43,081 nt of DNA from NCBI RefSeq assembly GCF_002087235.1, contig NZ_MUIO01000097.1, positions 1 to 43,081 of the forward strand. The letters run 5' to 3'. The stretch is from Pseudomonas floridensis (GTDB lineage: Bacteria > Pseudomonadota > Gammaproteobacteria > Pseudomonadales > Pseudomonadaceae). The position numbers and the translations under genes are program-made. The notes beneath the pieces are model-generated. The model saw only the letters and a program-made list of their open reading frames with translations. It was not told the DNA's origin and searched no databases. Shown here piece after piece: positions 9,952 to 18,526 of the stretch (the stretch's first letter is position 1; each line of letters begins with the position of its first letter).

Positions 9952-11006
9952 CCGAACTGGAACTGTTGGGCCCGATGGCCTATGGCGATGCGTTGGGAAG
10001 CGCCGTTCTCAAGGCGACTGCCGAAGATTTTCAGGTCGACGAAGTGCTTGATATCCCGTTGTCGGGCGATGGTGAGCATCTATGGCTGTGGGTCGAGAAA
10101 CGCGGTCTCAATACCGAAGAAGCCGCACGTCGTCTGGCCCGCGCTGCCGGTGTGCAACTTCGCACGGTCAGCTATGCCGGCTTGAAGGACCGGCAGGCGC
10201 TCACCCGTCAGTGGTTCAGCATTCAATTGCCGGGCAAGGCGGACCCTGATCTGTCGGCGGCGCAGGACGAGACACTGCAGATCCTCAAGAGCAGCCGTCA
10301 CAAGCGCAAATTGCAGCGCGGCGCACATGCCGCCAATGGTTTCACGTTGCGCCTGACTCAACTGCAGGCTGACCAGGACGCGCTGAATCAGCGTCTCGAG
10401 TTGATCGCCCGTCAGGGTATTCCCAATTATTTTGGGGCTCAGCGTTTTGGCTATCAGGGTGGCAATCTGGGCGAGGCCCGCGATTACGCGTCCCGCCAGG
10501 CGCTGCCCGAGCAACGCGCGGTGCGTTCGCGTCTGCTGTCCACGGCTCGTAGCTACCTGTTCAATCAGGTGCTGGCGGCGCGGGTGGCCGACGGCAGTTG
10601 GCAGCGCGCGCAAGTTGGAGATCTGCTGGCCTTCACCGACAGCCGCAGCTTTTTTCCTGCCGGTGTCGATGAGTGCAGCGATCCACGGCTGGCGATTCTC
10701 GATCTGCATCCAACCGGTCCGCAGTGGGGCGCAGGTCCTTCGCCCGCTTCGGGCGCGACCTCCGAACTGGAAAATGCCGTTGTCGCCGATCATCCGGCGC
10801 TTCGCGACTGGCTGATCAGAGCGGGAATGGAACACGAACGTCGCATCCTGCGGCTGCCCATTGGGCGGCTGACGTGGCATTATCCCGAGCCTGACATTCT
10901 GCAACTGGAATTCGTCCTTCCGCCTGGATGCTTTGCCACCGTATTGGTGCGTGAGCTCGTCGATCTGGTGCCGGTTGGGCAGACGGACAGCCCATGCGTA
11001 TTCTGA
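9948..11006 (+). CDS. truD: tRNA pseudouridine(13) synthase
   Basis: Makes pseudouridine at position 13 of tRNA-Glu. The 352-residue protein carries the TruD motif YAGLKDRQALTRQWF, with the catalytic aspartate at D81 (equivalent to D80 in E. coli). It also has the NYFGAQRFG segment and the TRUD insertion domain. It is translationally coupled to ispF (4-base overlap) and overlaps surE by 13 bases, so ispF-truD-surE-pcm form one operon. Confidence 0.96.
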   Translation: MTELELLGPMAYGDALGSAVLKATAEDFQVDEVLDIPLSGDGEHLWLWVEKRGLNTEEAARRLARAAGVQLRTVSYAGLKDRQALTRQWFSIQLPGKADPDLSAAQDETLQILKSSRHKRKLQRGAHAANGFTLRLTQLQADQDALNQRLELIARQGIPNYFGAQRFGYQGGNLGEARDYASRQALPEQRAVRSRLLSTARSYLFNQVLAARVADGSWQRAQVGDLLAFTDSRSFFPAGVDECSDPRLAILDLHPTGPQWGAGPSPASGATSELENAVVADHPALRDWLIRAGMEHERRILRLPIGRLTWHYPEPDILQLEFVLPPGCFATVLVRELVDLVPVGQTDSPCVF

Positions 11007-11743
11007 TTTCAAACGATGACGGGGTCAGTGCGCCCGGTCTTGCGGCGCTCTATGCGGCGTTGGCGGACTACACTGAATGCGTGGTTATTGCCCCCGATCA
11101 AGACAAGAGCGGTGCGAGCAGCTCGCTGACTCTGGACCGGCCTCTGCATCCGCAGACGCTGGCCAACGGTTTTATCAGCCTGAACGGCACGCCGACCGAC
11201 TGCGTTCATCTGGGGCTCAACGGGCTGCTGGAGCGTGAACCGGACATGGTGGTTTCAGGCATCAATCTGGGCGCCAACCTGGGCGACGATGTGCTGTATT
11301 CCGGCACGGTCGCCGCTGCGCTCGAAGGGCGCTTTCTGCAGCGGCCTTCGTTTGCGTTCTCGTTTCTGTCGCGTCAGCCGGACAATCTGGCCACAGCTGC
11401 GCATTACGCACGCCTGCTGGTCGAGGCGCACGAGCAACTCGATCTGCCGCCGCGCACGGTGCTGAACGTGAACATTCCGAACCTGCCGCTGGAGCACATT
11501 CGCGGCATCCAGCTGACCCGGCTGGGCCATCGCGCCCGGGCTGCGGCACCGATCAGGGTGGTCGATCCACGCGGGCGGGCGGGTTACTGGATCGCCGCGG
11601 CTGGAGACGCCGAGGACGGCGGCGCGGGCACCGATTTTCATGCCGTCATGCAAGGTTACGTTTCTATTACGCCGCTGCAACTGGATAGGACCTATCAGGA
11701 TGGATTCGGCAGCCTGAACACCTGGCTGGAGGGCCTGCGCTGA
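10994..11743 (+). CDS. surE: 5'/3'-nucleotidase, stationary-phase survival protein SurE
   Basis: A metal-dependent phosphatase for nucleoside monophosphates and short polyphosphates. The 249-residue protein begins MRILISNDDGVSAPG, with metal ligands D8 and D9. Further family motifs are the SGASSSLTLDRP segment and GINLGANLGDDVLYSGTVAAA, which carries the conserved asparagine. The order surE-pcm-nlpD-rpoS is the classical stationary-phase cluster. Its stop shares one base with the start of pcm. Confidence 0.97.
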   Translation: MRILISNDDGVSAPGLAALYAALADYTECVVIAPDQDKSGASSSLTLDRPLHPQTLANGFISLNGTPTDCVHLGLNGLLEREPDMVVSGINLGANLGDDVLYSGTVAAALEGRFLQRPSFAFSFLSRQPDNLATAAHYARLLVEAHEQLDLPPRTVLNVNIPNLPLEHIRGIQLTRLGHRARAAAPIRVVDPRGRAGYWIAAAGDAEDGGAGTDFHAVMQGYVSITPLQLDRTYQDGFGSLNTWLEGLR

Positions 11744-12420
11744 TGTCACGCGAGCAAGATGATCTGTTACGTCGCGGGATCGGGATGACCTCGCAGCGCA
11801 CTCGCGAGCGCTTGATTCAGCGCCTGTACGAAGAAGGTGTATCGAACAACCATGTGCTGGACGTGATTCGCAAGACGCCTCGGCACCTGTTCGTCGACGA
11901 AGCGCTGGCGCATCGTGCCTATGAGGACACCGCGTTGCCCATCGGGCACAACCAGACCATTTCCCAGCCGTACATGGTTGCTCGCATGAGTGAGCTCCTG
12001 CTGGCGGCGGGGCCGCTGGACAAGGTCATGGAGATCGGAACTGGTTCTGGCTATCAGACTGCGGTGCTGGCGCAACTGGTCGAGCGGGTATTCTCGGTCG
12101 AGCGTATCAAGATGCTGCAGGATCGCGCCAAGGAGCGTCTGGTCGAACTGAACCTGCGCAACGTGGTGTTCCGCTGGGGGGATGGCTGGGAAGGATGGCC
12201 GGCGCTGGCACCCTACAACGGCATCATCGTCACTGCGGTCGCAACCGACGTGCCGCAGGCCTTGCTCGATCAATTGGCTCCGGGCGGGCGACTGGTCATA
12301 CCGGTCGGGTCGGGCGAGGTCCAGCAACTGATGCTGATCATCCGCGAAGAAAATGGCTTTTCGCGACACGTACTGGGGGCTGTGCGGTTCGTACCGCTGT
12401 TGAACGGACCCCTTGCCTGA
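11743..12420 (+). CDS. pcm: Protein-L-isoaspartate O-methyltransferase
   Basis: Uses S-adenosylmethionine to methylate isoaspartyl residues so that aged proteins can be repaired. The family motif NQTISQPYMVARM, the SAM-binding loop MEIGTGSGYQTAVL and the C-terminal RFVPLLNGPLA are present. The ATG at 11743 overlaps the surE stop (TGATG) and follows GGAGGG, giving 225 residues. An internal ATG at 11785 would give the 211-residue form often annotated in Pseudomonas. I prefer the first because of the ribosome-binding site and coupling. Confidence 0.95.
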   Translation: MSREQDDLLRRGIGMTSQRTRERLIQRLYEEGVSNNHVLDVIRKTPRHLFVDEALAHRAYEDTALPIGHNQTISQPYMVARMSELLLAAGPLDKVMEIGTGSGYQTAVLAQLVERVFSVERIKMLQDRAKERLVELNLRNVVFRWGDGWEGWPALAPYNGIIVTAVATDVPQALLDQLAPGGRLVIPVGSGEVQQLMLIIREENGFSRHVLGAVRFVPLLNGPLA

Positions 12421-12424
12421 AAAA

Positions 12425-12452
12425 CGCCAGAGGTCACGAGTGAATTCTGGCG
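12425..12452 (+). terminator. Hairpin after pcm
   Basis: CGCCAGA pairs with TCTGGCG around an interior that can pair a little more. There is no T-tract, so any termination before nlpD is likely partial. Confidence 0.25.
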
Positions 12453-12623
12453 CCTGTCATCGGTCTACAACCGTCTGTTCATGAGAACGATGGCAAAATT
12501 GCATCGAATCGCGGACCGGATCTGTCATAACACCGTTTTAGATGCGTTTAAGCACTGGCTGCCCGCCGTTCTTGCGGCACAATAGGCATCTTTGAATTCA
12601 GTCACCAGTAAAGGGAGTGGCGG

Positions 12624-13490
12624 GTGAGTCACACAGTCATTCAGCAGCTCAGGTCTTCAAGAAGTTATCAGCGTCTGTTGATTGGCATTGCGCTCAGTGT
12701 CCTCTTGGTCGGCTGCTCGAGTTCGCCTTCAGGTGGCGTGCGCGTGGTCGATCGAAACGGTAACGCGGTGGCTCAACGTCCGACGGTCACGACGGGTCAG
12801 TATGTGGTGAAACGCGGTGACACGCTTTTTTCCATTGCCTTTCGTTACGGCTGGGACTGGAAAGCGCTGGCTGCCCGCAACCAGATCCCCGAGCCCTTCA
12901 CCATCAAACCGGGTCAGACGATTCGCTTTGACGGGCGCTCCTCTTCAACGCCAAACGTCGTTTCTGCGCCTGCGACAGGACGTCCGGTGACCAGCACCTC
13001 CACCACGACCAGCAATTCCGGCTCGGTGAAAACCACTGTAATGTCCAAGCCGGTTGCGGTTGTACCTGTGGTCATACCGCCTTCAGCAACCACCGCGACA
13101 GGCCCGGCGGGCAAGTCTCCGAGCGGTTGGACCTGGCCATCGAGCGGCATATTGATAGGGAAATTTTCCTCAAACGGTAGTTTGAATAAAGGAATTGATA
13201 TCGCCGGTGATTTGGGACAGCCTGTTTTGGCAGCGTCTGATGGTTCAGTTGTTTACGCCGGAAGTGGATTACGGGGCTACGGCGAATTGATCATCATCAA
13301 ACACAGCGATACCTACGTCAGCGCCTACGGTCATAACCGCAGGCTTTTGGTACGGGAAGGGCAGCAGGTCAAGGCAGGGCAGACGATTGCCGAAATGGGG
13401 TCAACAGGAACTGACCGGGTGAAACTGCATTTTGAGATTCGCCGACAAGGTAAACCTGTAGATCCGCTGGAATTCTTGCCACGTCGTTGA
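12624..13490 (+). CDS. nlpD: NlpD-type lipoprotein, amidase activator
   Basis: An envelope lipoprotein that in enterobacteria activates the cell-wall amidase AmiC at division. It starts with GTG after AAAGGGAGTGG. The signal peptide ends in the lipobox LLVGC (Cys31). A LysM domain spans about residues 59-102 (YVVKRGDTLFSIAFRYG). The last 120 residues are a LytM/M23 fold. This fold is degenerate: the first metal His is Asn in NKGIDIAG, and the usual HLH is KLH in VKLHFEIR. That is expected for an activator rather than a peptidase. The gene also holds the upstream control region of rpoS. Confidence 0.95.
   Translation: MSHTVIQQLRSSRSYQRLLIGIALSVLLVGCSSSPSGGVRVVDRNGNAVAQRPTVTTGQYVVKRGDTLFSIAFRYGWDWKALAARNQIPEPFTIKPGQTIRFDGRSSSTPNVVSAPATGRPVTSTSTTTSNSGSVKTTVMSKPVAVVPVVIPPSATTATGPAGKSPSGWTWPSSGILIGKFSSNGSLNKGIDIAGDLGQPVLAASDGSVVYAGSGLRGYGELIIIKHSDTYVSAYGHNRRLLVREGQQVKAGQTIAEMGSTGTDRVKLHFEIRRQGKPVDPLEFLPRR
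13171..13184. promoter_or_regulatory. PsrA-type operator inside nlpD, upstream of rpoS
   Basis: CAAAC-GGTA-GTTTG is a perfect palindrome matching the PsrA box described in Pseudomonas (G/C)AAAC-N2-4-GTTT(G/C). It lies about 415 bases before the rpoS start codon. In P. aeruginosa and P. putida, PsrA activates rpoS from such a site within nlpD, so the main rpoS transcript probably starts shortly after this site. I could not pick a convincing -10 element. Confidence 0.7.
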
Positions 13491-13498
13491 TTGTTGCC

Positions 13499-13528
13499 AG
13501 CCTGTTCCTGGCGCAGAAGGAACAGGCT
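13499..13528 (+). promoter_or_regulatory. 10-bp hairpin in the rpoS leader
   Basis: AGCCTGTTCC (13499-13508) pairs perfectly with GGAACAGGCT (13519-13528) around a 10-base loop. It sits between nlpD and rpoS with no T-tract. If rpoS is transcribed from within nlpD, this hairpin is part of its 5' leader. The loop contains no GGA of the CsrA/RsmA type. Confidence 0.5.
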
Positions 13529-13593
13529 CAAGCGTTGCCACGGATATAGGCGTCGCTGGAGCTTGAGGTCGAACTCACCAAAGGACTATAACA

Positions 13594-14604
13594 ATGGCTC
13601 TTAGCAACGAAGCGCCGGAGTTTGACATCGATGATGACGTGCTCCTGATGGAATCTGGCATTGTCCTGGAGCAGTCGCCTAACGAGAAGCAGTCGTCTAC
13701 TGCCGCCTCGGGCCGCGCAAAGGCCAAGCCGTCGTCATCGCTCAAACAACACAAATATATTGATTACACTCGGGCGCTCGACGCTACCCAGTTGTATCTC
13801 AATGAAATAGGGTTCTCTCCTCTGTTGTCCCCGGAAGAAGAAGTGCATTTTGCGCGGTTGTCGCAAAGTGGGGATCCGGCCGGGCGCAAACGCATGATTG
13901 AAAGCAATCTGCGGCTGGTGGTGAAAATCGCCAGACGCTATGTCAATCGTGGGCTGTCATTGCTTGACCTTATCGAAGAAGGCAACCTGGGTTTGATCCG
14001 GGCTGTCGAAAAATTCGATCCTGAACGCGGTTTCCGTTTTTCTACCTACGCGACATGGTGGATTCGTCAGACCATCGAGCGTGCGATCATGAATCAGACC
14101 CGGACCATCCGGTTGCCGATTCACGTCGTCAAAGAGCTGAACGTCTACCTGCGCGCTGCCAGGGAACTGACGCAGAAGCTCGATCATGAGCCGTCTCCTG
14201 AAGAAATCGCCAACCTGCTGGAAAAACCGGTGGGTGAGGTCAAGCGCATGCTTGGGCTCAACGAGCGTGTCTCTTCGGTCGACGTATCGCTTGGCCCTGA
14301 TTCGGACAAAACGTTGCTCGATACGCTCACCGATGACCGTCCTACAGACCCTTGCGAGTTGCTGCAGGATGACGATCTTTCGCAGAGTATCGATCAATGG
14401 CTTTCAGAGCTGACCGAAAAGCAGCGCGAGGTTGTCATACGCCGCTTCGGTCTGCGAGGGCATGAGAGCAGCACACTTGAAGATGTCGGGCTGGAGATCG
14501 GGCTCACGCGTGAGCGTGTCCGGCAGATTCAGGTTGAGGGTCTCAAGCGCCTGCGTGAGATTCTCGAAAAAAACGGTCTGTCCAGCGAGTCGCTCTTCCA
14601 GTAG
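13594..14604 (+). CDS. rpoS: RNA polymerase sigma factor RpoS
   Basis: The stationary-phase and general-stress sigma factor. Its 336 residues are the usual Pseudomonas length. Region 1.2 is at about 62-90 (DATQLYLNEIGFSPLL). Region 2 is at about 98-165, including NLRLVVKIARRYVNRGLSLLDL and the -10-melting segment FSTYATWWIRQTI. Region 3 follows, then the region 4 HTH (LEDVGLEIGLTRERVRQIQ). There is no frameshift, so the strain should be RpoS-positive. It is followed directly by a strong terminator and by the sRNA gene rsmZ. Confidence 0.98.
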   Translation: MALSNEAPEFDIDDDVLLMESGIVLEQSPNEKQSSTAASGRAKAKPSSSLKQHKYIDYTRALDATQLYLNEIGFSPLLSPEEEVHFARLSQSGDPAGRKRMIESNLRLVVKIARRYVNRGLSLLDLIEEGNLGLIRAVEKFDPERGFRFSTYATWWIRQTIERAIMNQTRTIRLPIHVVKELNVYLRAARELTQKLDHEPSPEEIANLLEKPVGEVKRMLGLNERVSSVDVSLGPDSDKTLLDTLTDDRPTDPCELLQDDDLSQSIDQWLSELTEKQREVVIRRFGLRGHESSTLEDVGLEIGLTRERVRQIQVEGLKRLREILEKNGLSSESLFQ

Positions 14605-14624
14605 AAATCCTCTGACCGCGTCAC

Positions 14625-14664
14625 AAAAGCCGACATGAACAGCACTGTTTATGTCGGCTTTTTA
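14625..14664 (+). terminator. rpoS intrinsic terminator
   Basis: AAAAGCCGACAT (14625-14636) and ATGTCGGCTTTT (14651-14662) form a perfect 12-bp stem with a T-run on the 3' side. Confidence 0.92.
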
Positions 14665-14729
14665 TATGATGCGTATCATTAAAAGTCGTGCGCTACTTTC
14701 CGGATCACAGCGATTGAATACCCACAGGA

Positions 14730-14747
14730 TGTACGTCATTGCGTACA
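14730..14747 (+). promoter_or_regulatory. GacA box upstream of rsmZ
   Basis: TGTACG-N6-CGTACA is a perfect 18-base palindrome close to the GacA upstream activating sequence TGTAAG-N6-CTTACA found before rsm sRNA genes. Its centre lies about 180 bases before the likely rsmZ transcription start, the same distance as in P. protegens/fluorescens. Confidence 0.75.
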
Positions 14748-14883
14748 GCGGGTGTAGGTGATCAAGTGTTTATAAGTGAGATTTCATGCAGGTCACACGT
14801 GCTTGTTTATTTAACTCATTGATATACAGGATTTTATAAAACGAGCCCGGCGGCAGCGGAAATATTTTGGCGTGCTTGGCCAG

Positions 14884-14911
14884 TTGATCCTTCGCGTCAA
14901 ATCTCTACTAT
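14884..14911 (+). promoter_or_regulatory. rsmZ promoter
   Basis: TTGATC (14884-14889) and TACTAT (14906-14911) are separated by 16 bases. They place the start at about 14918, where the RsmZ-like sequence TGTGCCAACGGAT begins. Confidence 0.7.
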
Positions 14912-14917
14912 CAGGGC

Positions 14918-15047
14918 TGTGCCAACGGATCGGTACAGGCTTTCACGGACGAGAGCCAAGGACATCGCAGGAGGCGATTCATCAGGACGATGAAAAAGGA
15001 TTACAGGGATTAAGGAAAAATGTGGGCGGGTCATACCGCCCCTTTTT
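14918..15047 (+). ncRNA. rsmZ: RsmZ small RNA
   Basis: A GacS/GacA-controlled sRNA that sequesters the translational repressors RsmA and RsmE. The roughly 130-base transcript carries eight GGA motifs (14927, 14947, 14960, 14970, 14985, 14998, 15007 and 15014), several in the A(N)GGA context bound by RsmA. The block GGACATCGCAGGA and the following ATTCATCAGGACGATGA match the RsmZ core known from other pseudomonads. It ends in a terminator with stem GGGCGG/CCGCCC (15024-15029 / 15036-15041) and a T-run. Position between rpoS and fdxA, the GacA box and the promoter all agree. Exact ends are inferred. Confidence 0.92.
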
Positions 15048-15075
15048 ATATGCGTTCCACCGGATTCAAGATGCA

Positions 15076-15105
15076 AAAAAGGCCCTCTCTCGAGGGCCTT
15101 TTTCG
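15076..15105 (-). terminator. fdxA terminator
   Basis: AAAAAGGCCCTC and GAGGGCCTTTTT form a 12-bp stem with a very short loop. The A-run on the left arm becomes the T-tract for fdxA read on the minus strand. It could also act on read-through from rsmZ. Confidence 0.85.
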
Positions 15106-15116
15106 TTGTCTGGATT

Positions 15117-15440
15117 CTAGCGTTCCAGATCTGCAATCTTGCCTGTCTTGCCGTCCCATTCTTCTGCGTCTGGCAACGCGTCTTTCTTCTCGGTGATATT
15201 CGGCCATACCTCGGCAAGCTCGGCGTTGAGCTCGATGAAGTTTTCCATGCCAGCCGGAATCTCGTCTTCCGAGAAGATCGCCTGGGCGGGGCATTCAGGC
15301 TCGCACAGTGCACAGTCGATGCACTCGTCCGGGTGAATCACCAGGAAGTTCGGGCCCTCGTAGAAGCAGTCCACCGGACAGACTTCCACGCAGTCGGTGT
15401 ACTTGCACTTGATGCAGTTGTCGGTGACGACGAAGGTCAT
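15117..15440 (-). CDS. fdxA: Seven-iron ferredoxin FdxA
   Basis: A small cytoplasmic electron carrier with one [3Fe-4S] and one [4Fe-4S] cluster, of the Azotobacter ferredoxin I type. The 107 residues include cysteines 9, 12, 17, 21 and 25 in CIKCKYTDCVEVCPVDC and cysteines 40, 43, 46 and 50 in CIDCALCEPEC. The acidic C-terminal extension is typical. It lies 246 bases downstream of mutS on the same strand; the gap shows no gene. Confidence 0.96.
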   Translation of the reverse strand: MTFVVTDNCIKCKYTDCVEVCPVDCFYEGPNFLVIHPDECIDCALCEPECPAQAIFSEDEIPAGMENFIELNAELAEVWPNITEKKDALPDAEEWDGKTGKIADLER

Positions 15441-15686
15441 TTCTAATTCTCTCCTCAGGCGGCTGCGGCAGAGCCCTTCCAGACAGGGTTGCCAGGTTCG
15501 GGACGGTTCCCGGCCCTATGAAAACACGTGCTTTTGATGAGCGGCCTTGAGGCAGTCTGACTGCATCGCCTGCCACCCATCCTTGGTTCGCTGCGTCTTC
15601 ACGCGGCTTGAACGGCTACTCGACCAGGCTAAAAGTCGAGCGCATCCCAGACCGCGCGGGATTCTAACAGCATGTAACGGCTCGCG

Positions 15687-18266
15687 TCACAGTCGAGTTT
15701 GCAATGTGTATAGCAAATCCAGCGCCTGACGCGGCGTGAGATCGTCGACCTTGACCTTCGACAGTTCATCGAGCACCGGGTGAGGCAGGCTGGCGAACAG
15801 ATCGCTTTGCATCGGCGCTGCCTGCTTTCCCGGTTTGGCGCGCGGCTGCTCGTGGGGCAGGCTGGTGGTCTCAAGGCGCTGCAAATGCTCTTTGGCGCGG
15901 GTGATGACTTTGCCTGGAACCCCGGCCAACTGTGCGACTGCCAGGCCGTAGCTTTGACTGGCAGGTCCTGGCAGAACCCGATGCAGGAATACGATTCGCT
16001 CGTTGTGTTCGGTAGCATTCAGATGCACGTTGCTGACCAGTGGTTCGCTTTCCGGCAGAACGGTCAACTCGAAATAGTGAGTGGCGAACAAGGTGTAGGC
16101 GCGCAACTGGGCGAGGCATTCTGCCGCAGCCCAAGCGAGGGAGAGGCCATCGAAGGTGCTGGTCCCGCGGCCGACTTCGTCCATCAGCACCAGGCTGCGG
16201 TCGGTCGCGTTGTGCAGGATGTTGGCTGTCTCGCTCATTTCCACCATGAACGTCGAGCGCCCGCCCGCCAAGTCGTCGCTGGAGCCGATCCGCGTGAATA
16301 TCCGGTCCACCAGTGACAGCTCGCATTGAGCTGCAGGTACGAAACTGCCGATATGGGCGAGCAAGACAATCAAGGCCGTCTGGCGCATGTAGGTCGATTT
16401 ACCGCCCATGTTCGGACCGGTGATGACCAGCATGCGCGTGCTGTCGTCCAGTGCCAGATCATTGGCCACGAAGGGCGTCGACAACACCTGCTCGACCACC
16501 GGGTGACGACCTTGTTCGATGCGCATGCAGGGCTCGGCCACAAATCTCGGGCAATTGAGGTCGAGATTCAGTGCGCGTTCGGCGAGGTTGCTCAGCACAT
16601 CCAGCTCGGCCAACGCTGCCGCGGTGTCCTGCAGCGGCGCGAGATGGCCGATCAGGTCCTCGAGCAAGGCTTCGTAAAGCATTTTCTCTCGAGCCAGCGC
16701 GCGACTTTTGGCCGACAGTGCCTTGTCCTCGAACTCTTTGAGTTCCGGCGTGATGAAGCGCTCGGCACCTTTGAGCGTCTGGCGGCGAATATAGTCGGCG
16801 GGCGCCTGCTCGGCCTGTTTGCTCGGCAGCTCGATGAAGTAGCCGTGCACGCGGTTGTAGCCGACTTTCAGGTTGGCCAGCCCGGTGCGGGCTTTCTCGC
16901 GCGCTTCCAGATCGATGAGGAACTGGCCTGCGTTCTCGCTCAGTGATTGCAGCTCGTCGAGCTCAGCGTCATAGCCGGTCTTCAGCACGCCGCCATCGCG
17001 AATCACCGCAGGCGGGTTATCGATGATTGCTCTCTGCAGGAGGTCGGCCAACTCGGGATAAGTGCTGGCGGTGCGAGCCAGTTGCTGCAAATGTGGCGCT
17101 TCCAGTTCACTCATGGCCTGTTGCAGTTCAGGCAGTGCGCTCAAGGCATCGCGCAGGCGGGCAAGGTCGCGTGGTCGGGCGTTGCGCAGGCCGATACGAG
17201 CCAGAATCCGCTCGATGTCGCCGATCTCTTTAAGCTGCGGTTGCAGGCTTTCGAACCGGTAACGCTCCAGAAAACAGGTGATCGAGCTTTGACGTGCCTG
17301 CAGAATTGTCAGGTCGCGTAGCGGGCGATTCAGCCAGCGCGTCAGCAGGCGTGTGCCCATCGCGGTCTGGCAGCGGTCCATGACCGACTGCAGGGTGTTG
17401 TCGCGTCCGCCCGAAAGGTTGGTGTCCAGCTCAAGGTTGCGACGGCTGGCGCCATCCAGAATCACCGTTTCGTCCAGACGCTCGTGCCTCAGGCTGCGCA
17501 GGTGCGGCAGGGCGGTGCGCTGGGTTTCCTTGGCATAGCTGAGCAAGCAGCCTGCTGCGCCAATGGCCAGGGTCAATGTCTCGCAGCCGAAGCCTTTGAG
17601 GTCCTGCGTCGCAAATTGTTGACACAGACTTTTATGCGCCGAGTCGCGCTCGAAATCCCATGGCGCGCGACGGCGTGAGCCGCGACGCTTCTCTGCGGGC
17701 AGGCCTTGTGGCCAGTCATCCGGAATCAACAGTTCGACCGGATTGATGCGTTCAAGCTCGGCGAGCAGGTTTTCCCAGCCCTTGATCTCAAGCACGCTGA
17801 AGTTGCCGCTGGTGATGTCCAGCACGGCGAGACCGAACAGGCGTTCGTCACCGAGCACGGCAGCAAGCAGATTGTCCCGGCGCTCATCGAGCAACGCCTC
17901 ATCACTGATGGTGCCTGGTGTAATGATGCGCACGACCTGACGATCAACCGGGCCTTTGCTGGTGGCGGGGTCGCCGATCTGTTCGCAGATCACCACCGAT
18001 TCGCCCAGTTTTACCAGCTTCGCCAGATAACCTTCGGCTGCGTGGTAGGGGATGCCGCACATGGGAATGCTCTGGCCCGCTGACTGGCCCCGCGCCGTGA
18101 GCGTAATATCCAGCAACTTGGCGGCTTTTTTGGCGTCTTCATAGAAGATCTCGTAAAAGTCGCCCATGCGATAGAACATCAGCTGGTCTGGATGCTGGTT
18201 CTTCAGCTTCCAATACTGTTGCATCATGGGTGTGTGCGAAGAGAGGTCGGAAATTGCTTTATTCAT
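15687..18266 (-). CDS. mutS: DNA mismatch repair protein MutS
   Basis: Recognises mispairs and small loops and recruits MutL. I placed the start at 18266 (MNKAISDLSSHTPMMQQYW), giving 859 residues; an upstream in-frame extension of 40 residues has no resemblance to the family. No good ribosome-binding site precedes this ATG. The mismatch-reading motif F37-Y38-E39 is in MGDFYEIFYEDA. The ABC-type ATPase has Walker A GPNMGGKST near residue 620 and Walker B LVLMDEVGRGTSTFDG. The C-terminal clamp segment ends normally. The gene is intact, so there is no sign of a mutator strain. Confidence 0.97.
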   Translation of the reverse strand: MNKAISDLSSHTPMMQQYWKLKNQHPDQLMFYRMGDFYEIFYEDAKKAAKLLDITLTARGQSAGQSIPMCGIPYHAAEGYLAKLVKLGESVVICEQIGDPATSKGPVDRQVVRIITPGTISDEALLDERRDNLLAAVLGDERLFGLAVLDITSGNFSVLEIKGWENLLAELERINPVELLIPDDWPQGLPAEKRRGSRRRAPWDFERDSAHKSLCQQFATQDLKGFGCETLTLAIGAAGCLLSYAKETQRTALPHLRSLRHERLDETVILDGASRRNLELDTNLSGGRDNTLQSVMDRCQTAMGTRLLTRWLNRPLRDLTILQARQSSITCFLERYRFESLQPQLKEIGDIERILARIGLRNARPRDLARLRDALSALPELQQAMSELEAPHLQQLARTASTYPELADLLQRAIIDNPPAVIRDGGVLKTGYDAELDELQSLSENAGQFLIDLEAREKARTGLANLKVGYNRVHGYFIELPSKQAEQAPADYIRRQTLKGAERFITPELKEFEDKALSAKSRALAREKMLYEALLEDLIGHLAPLQDTAAALAELDVLSNLAERALNLDLNCPRFVAEPCMRIEQGRHPVVEQVLSTPFVANDLALDDSTRMLVITGPNMGGKSTYMRQTALIVLLAHIGSFVPAAQCELSLVDRIFTRIGSSDDLAGGRSTFMVEMSETANILHNATDRSLVLMDEVGRGTSTFDGLSLAWAAAECLAQLRAYTLFATHYFELTVLPESEPLVSNVHLNATEHNERIVFLHRVLPGPASQSYGLAVAQLAGVPGKVITRAKEHLQRLETTSLPHEQPRAKPGKQAAPMQSDLFASLPHPVLDELSKVKVDDLTPRQALDLLYTLQTRL

Positions 18267-18526
18267 CAGTAGGTTAGGCAAGTTCTTGAGAAAAGTGGGG
18301 CAAACTTCGAGGTGCGACGTGCGATCCCTCCGTGTACTGAGGGATGTCTGTCGAGTGTTTGCGATGGGCGCAAGGTTATCACGCACATTGCGCGGGCGCA
18401 GTTCCGGTTTGGTGAATGCTCAATCGTGACCCCGGGTTTCAGGACGACCCTGGATGTCCGGTTGCTGTATAGACTTCGCAAACCGCCACCGATCGTCGGA
18501 CGCGGAATATGAAAAAGGACTTTTAT

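Noticed and set aside
12720..13490. nlpD as an active M23 peptidase
   Set aside because: Two metal-ligand positions are changed (Asn for His in the first motif, Lys-Leu-His in the last), as in non-catalytic amidase activators.
18267..18386. N-terminal extension of MutS by 40 residues
   Set aside because: The extension has no resemblance to MutS, and the conserved start MNKAISDLSSHTPMM lies at 18266, even though its ribosome-binding site is weak.
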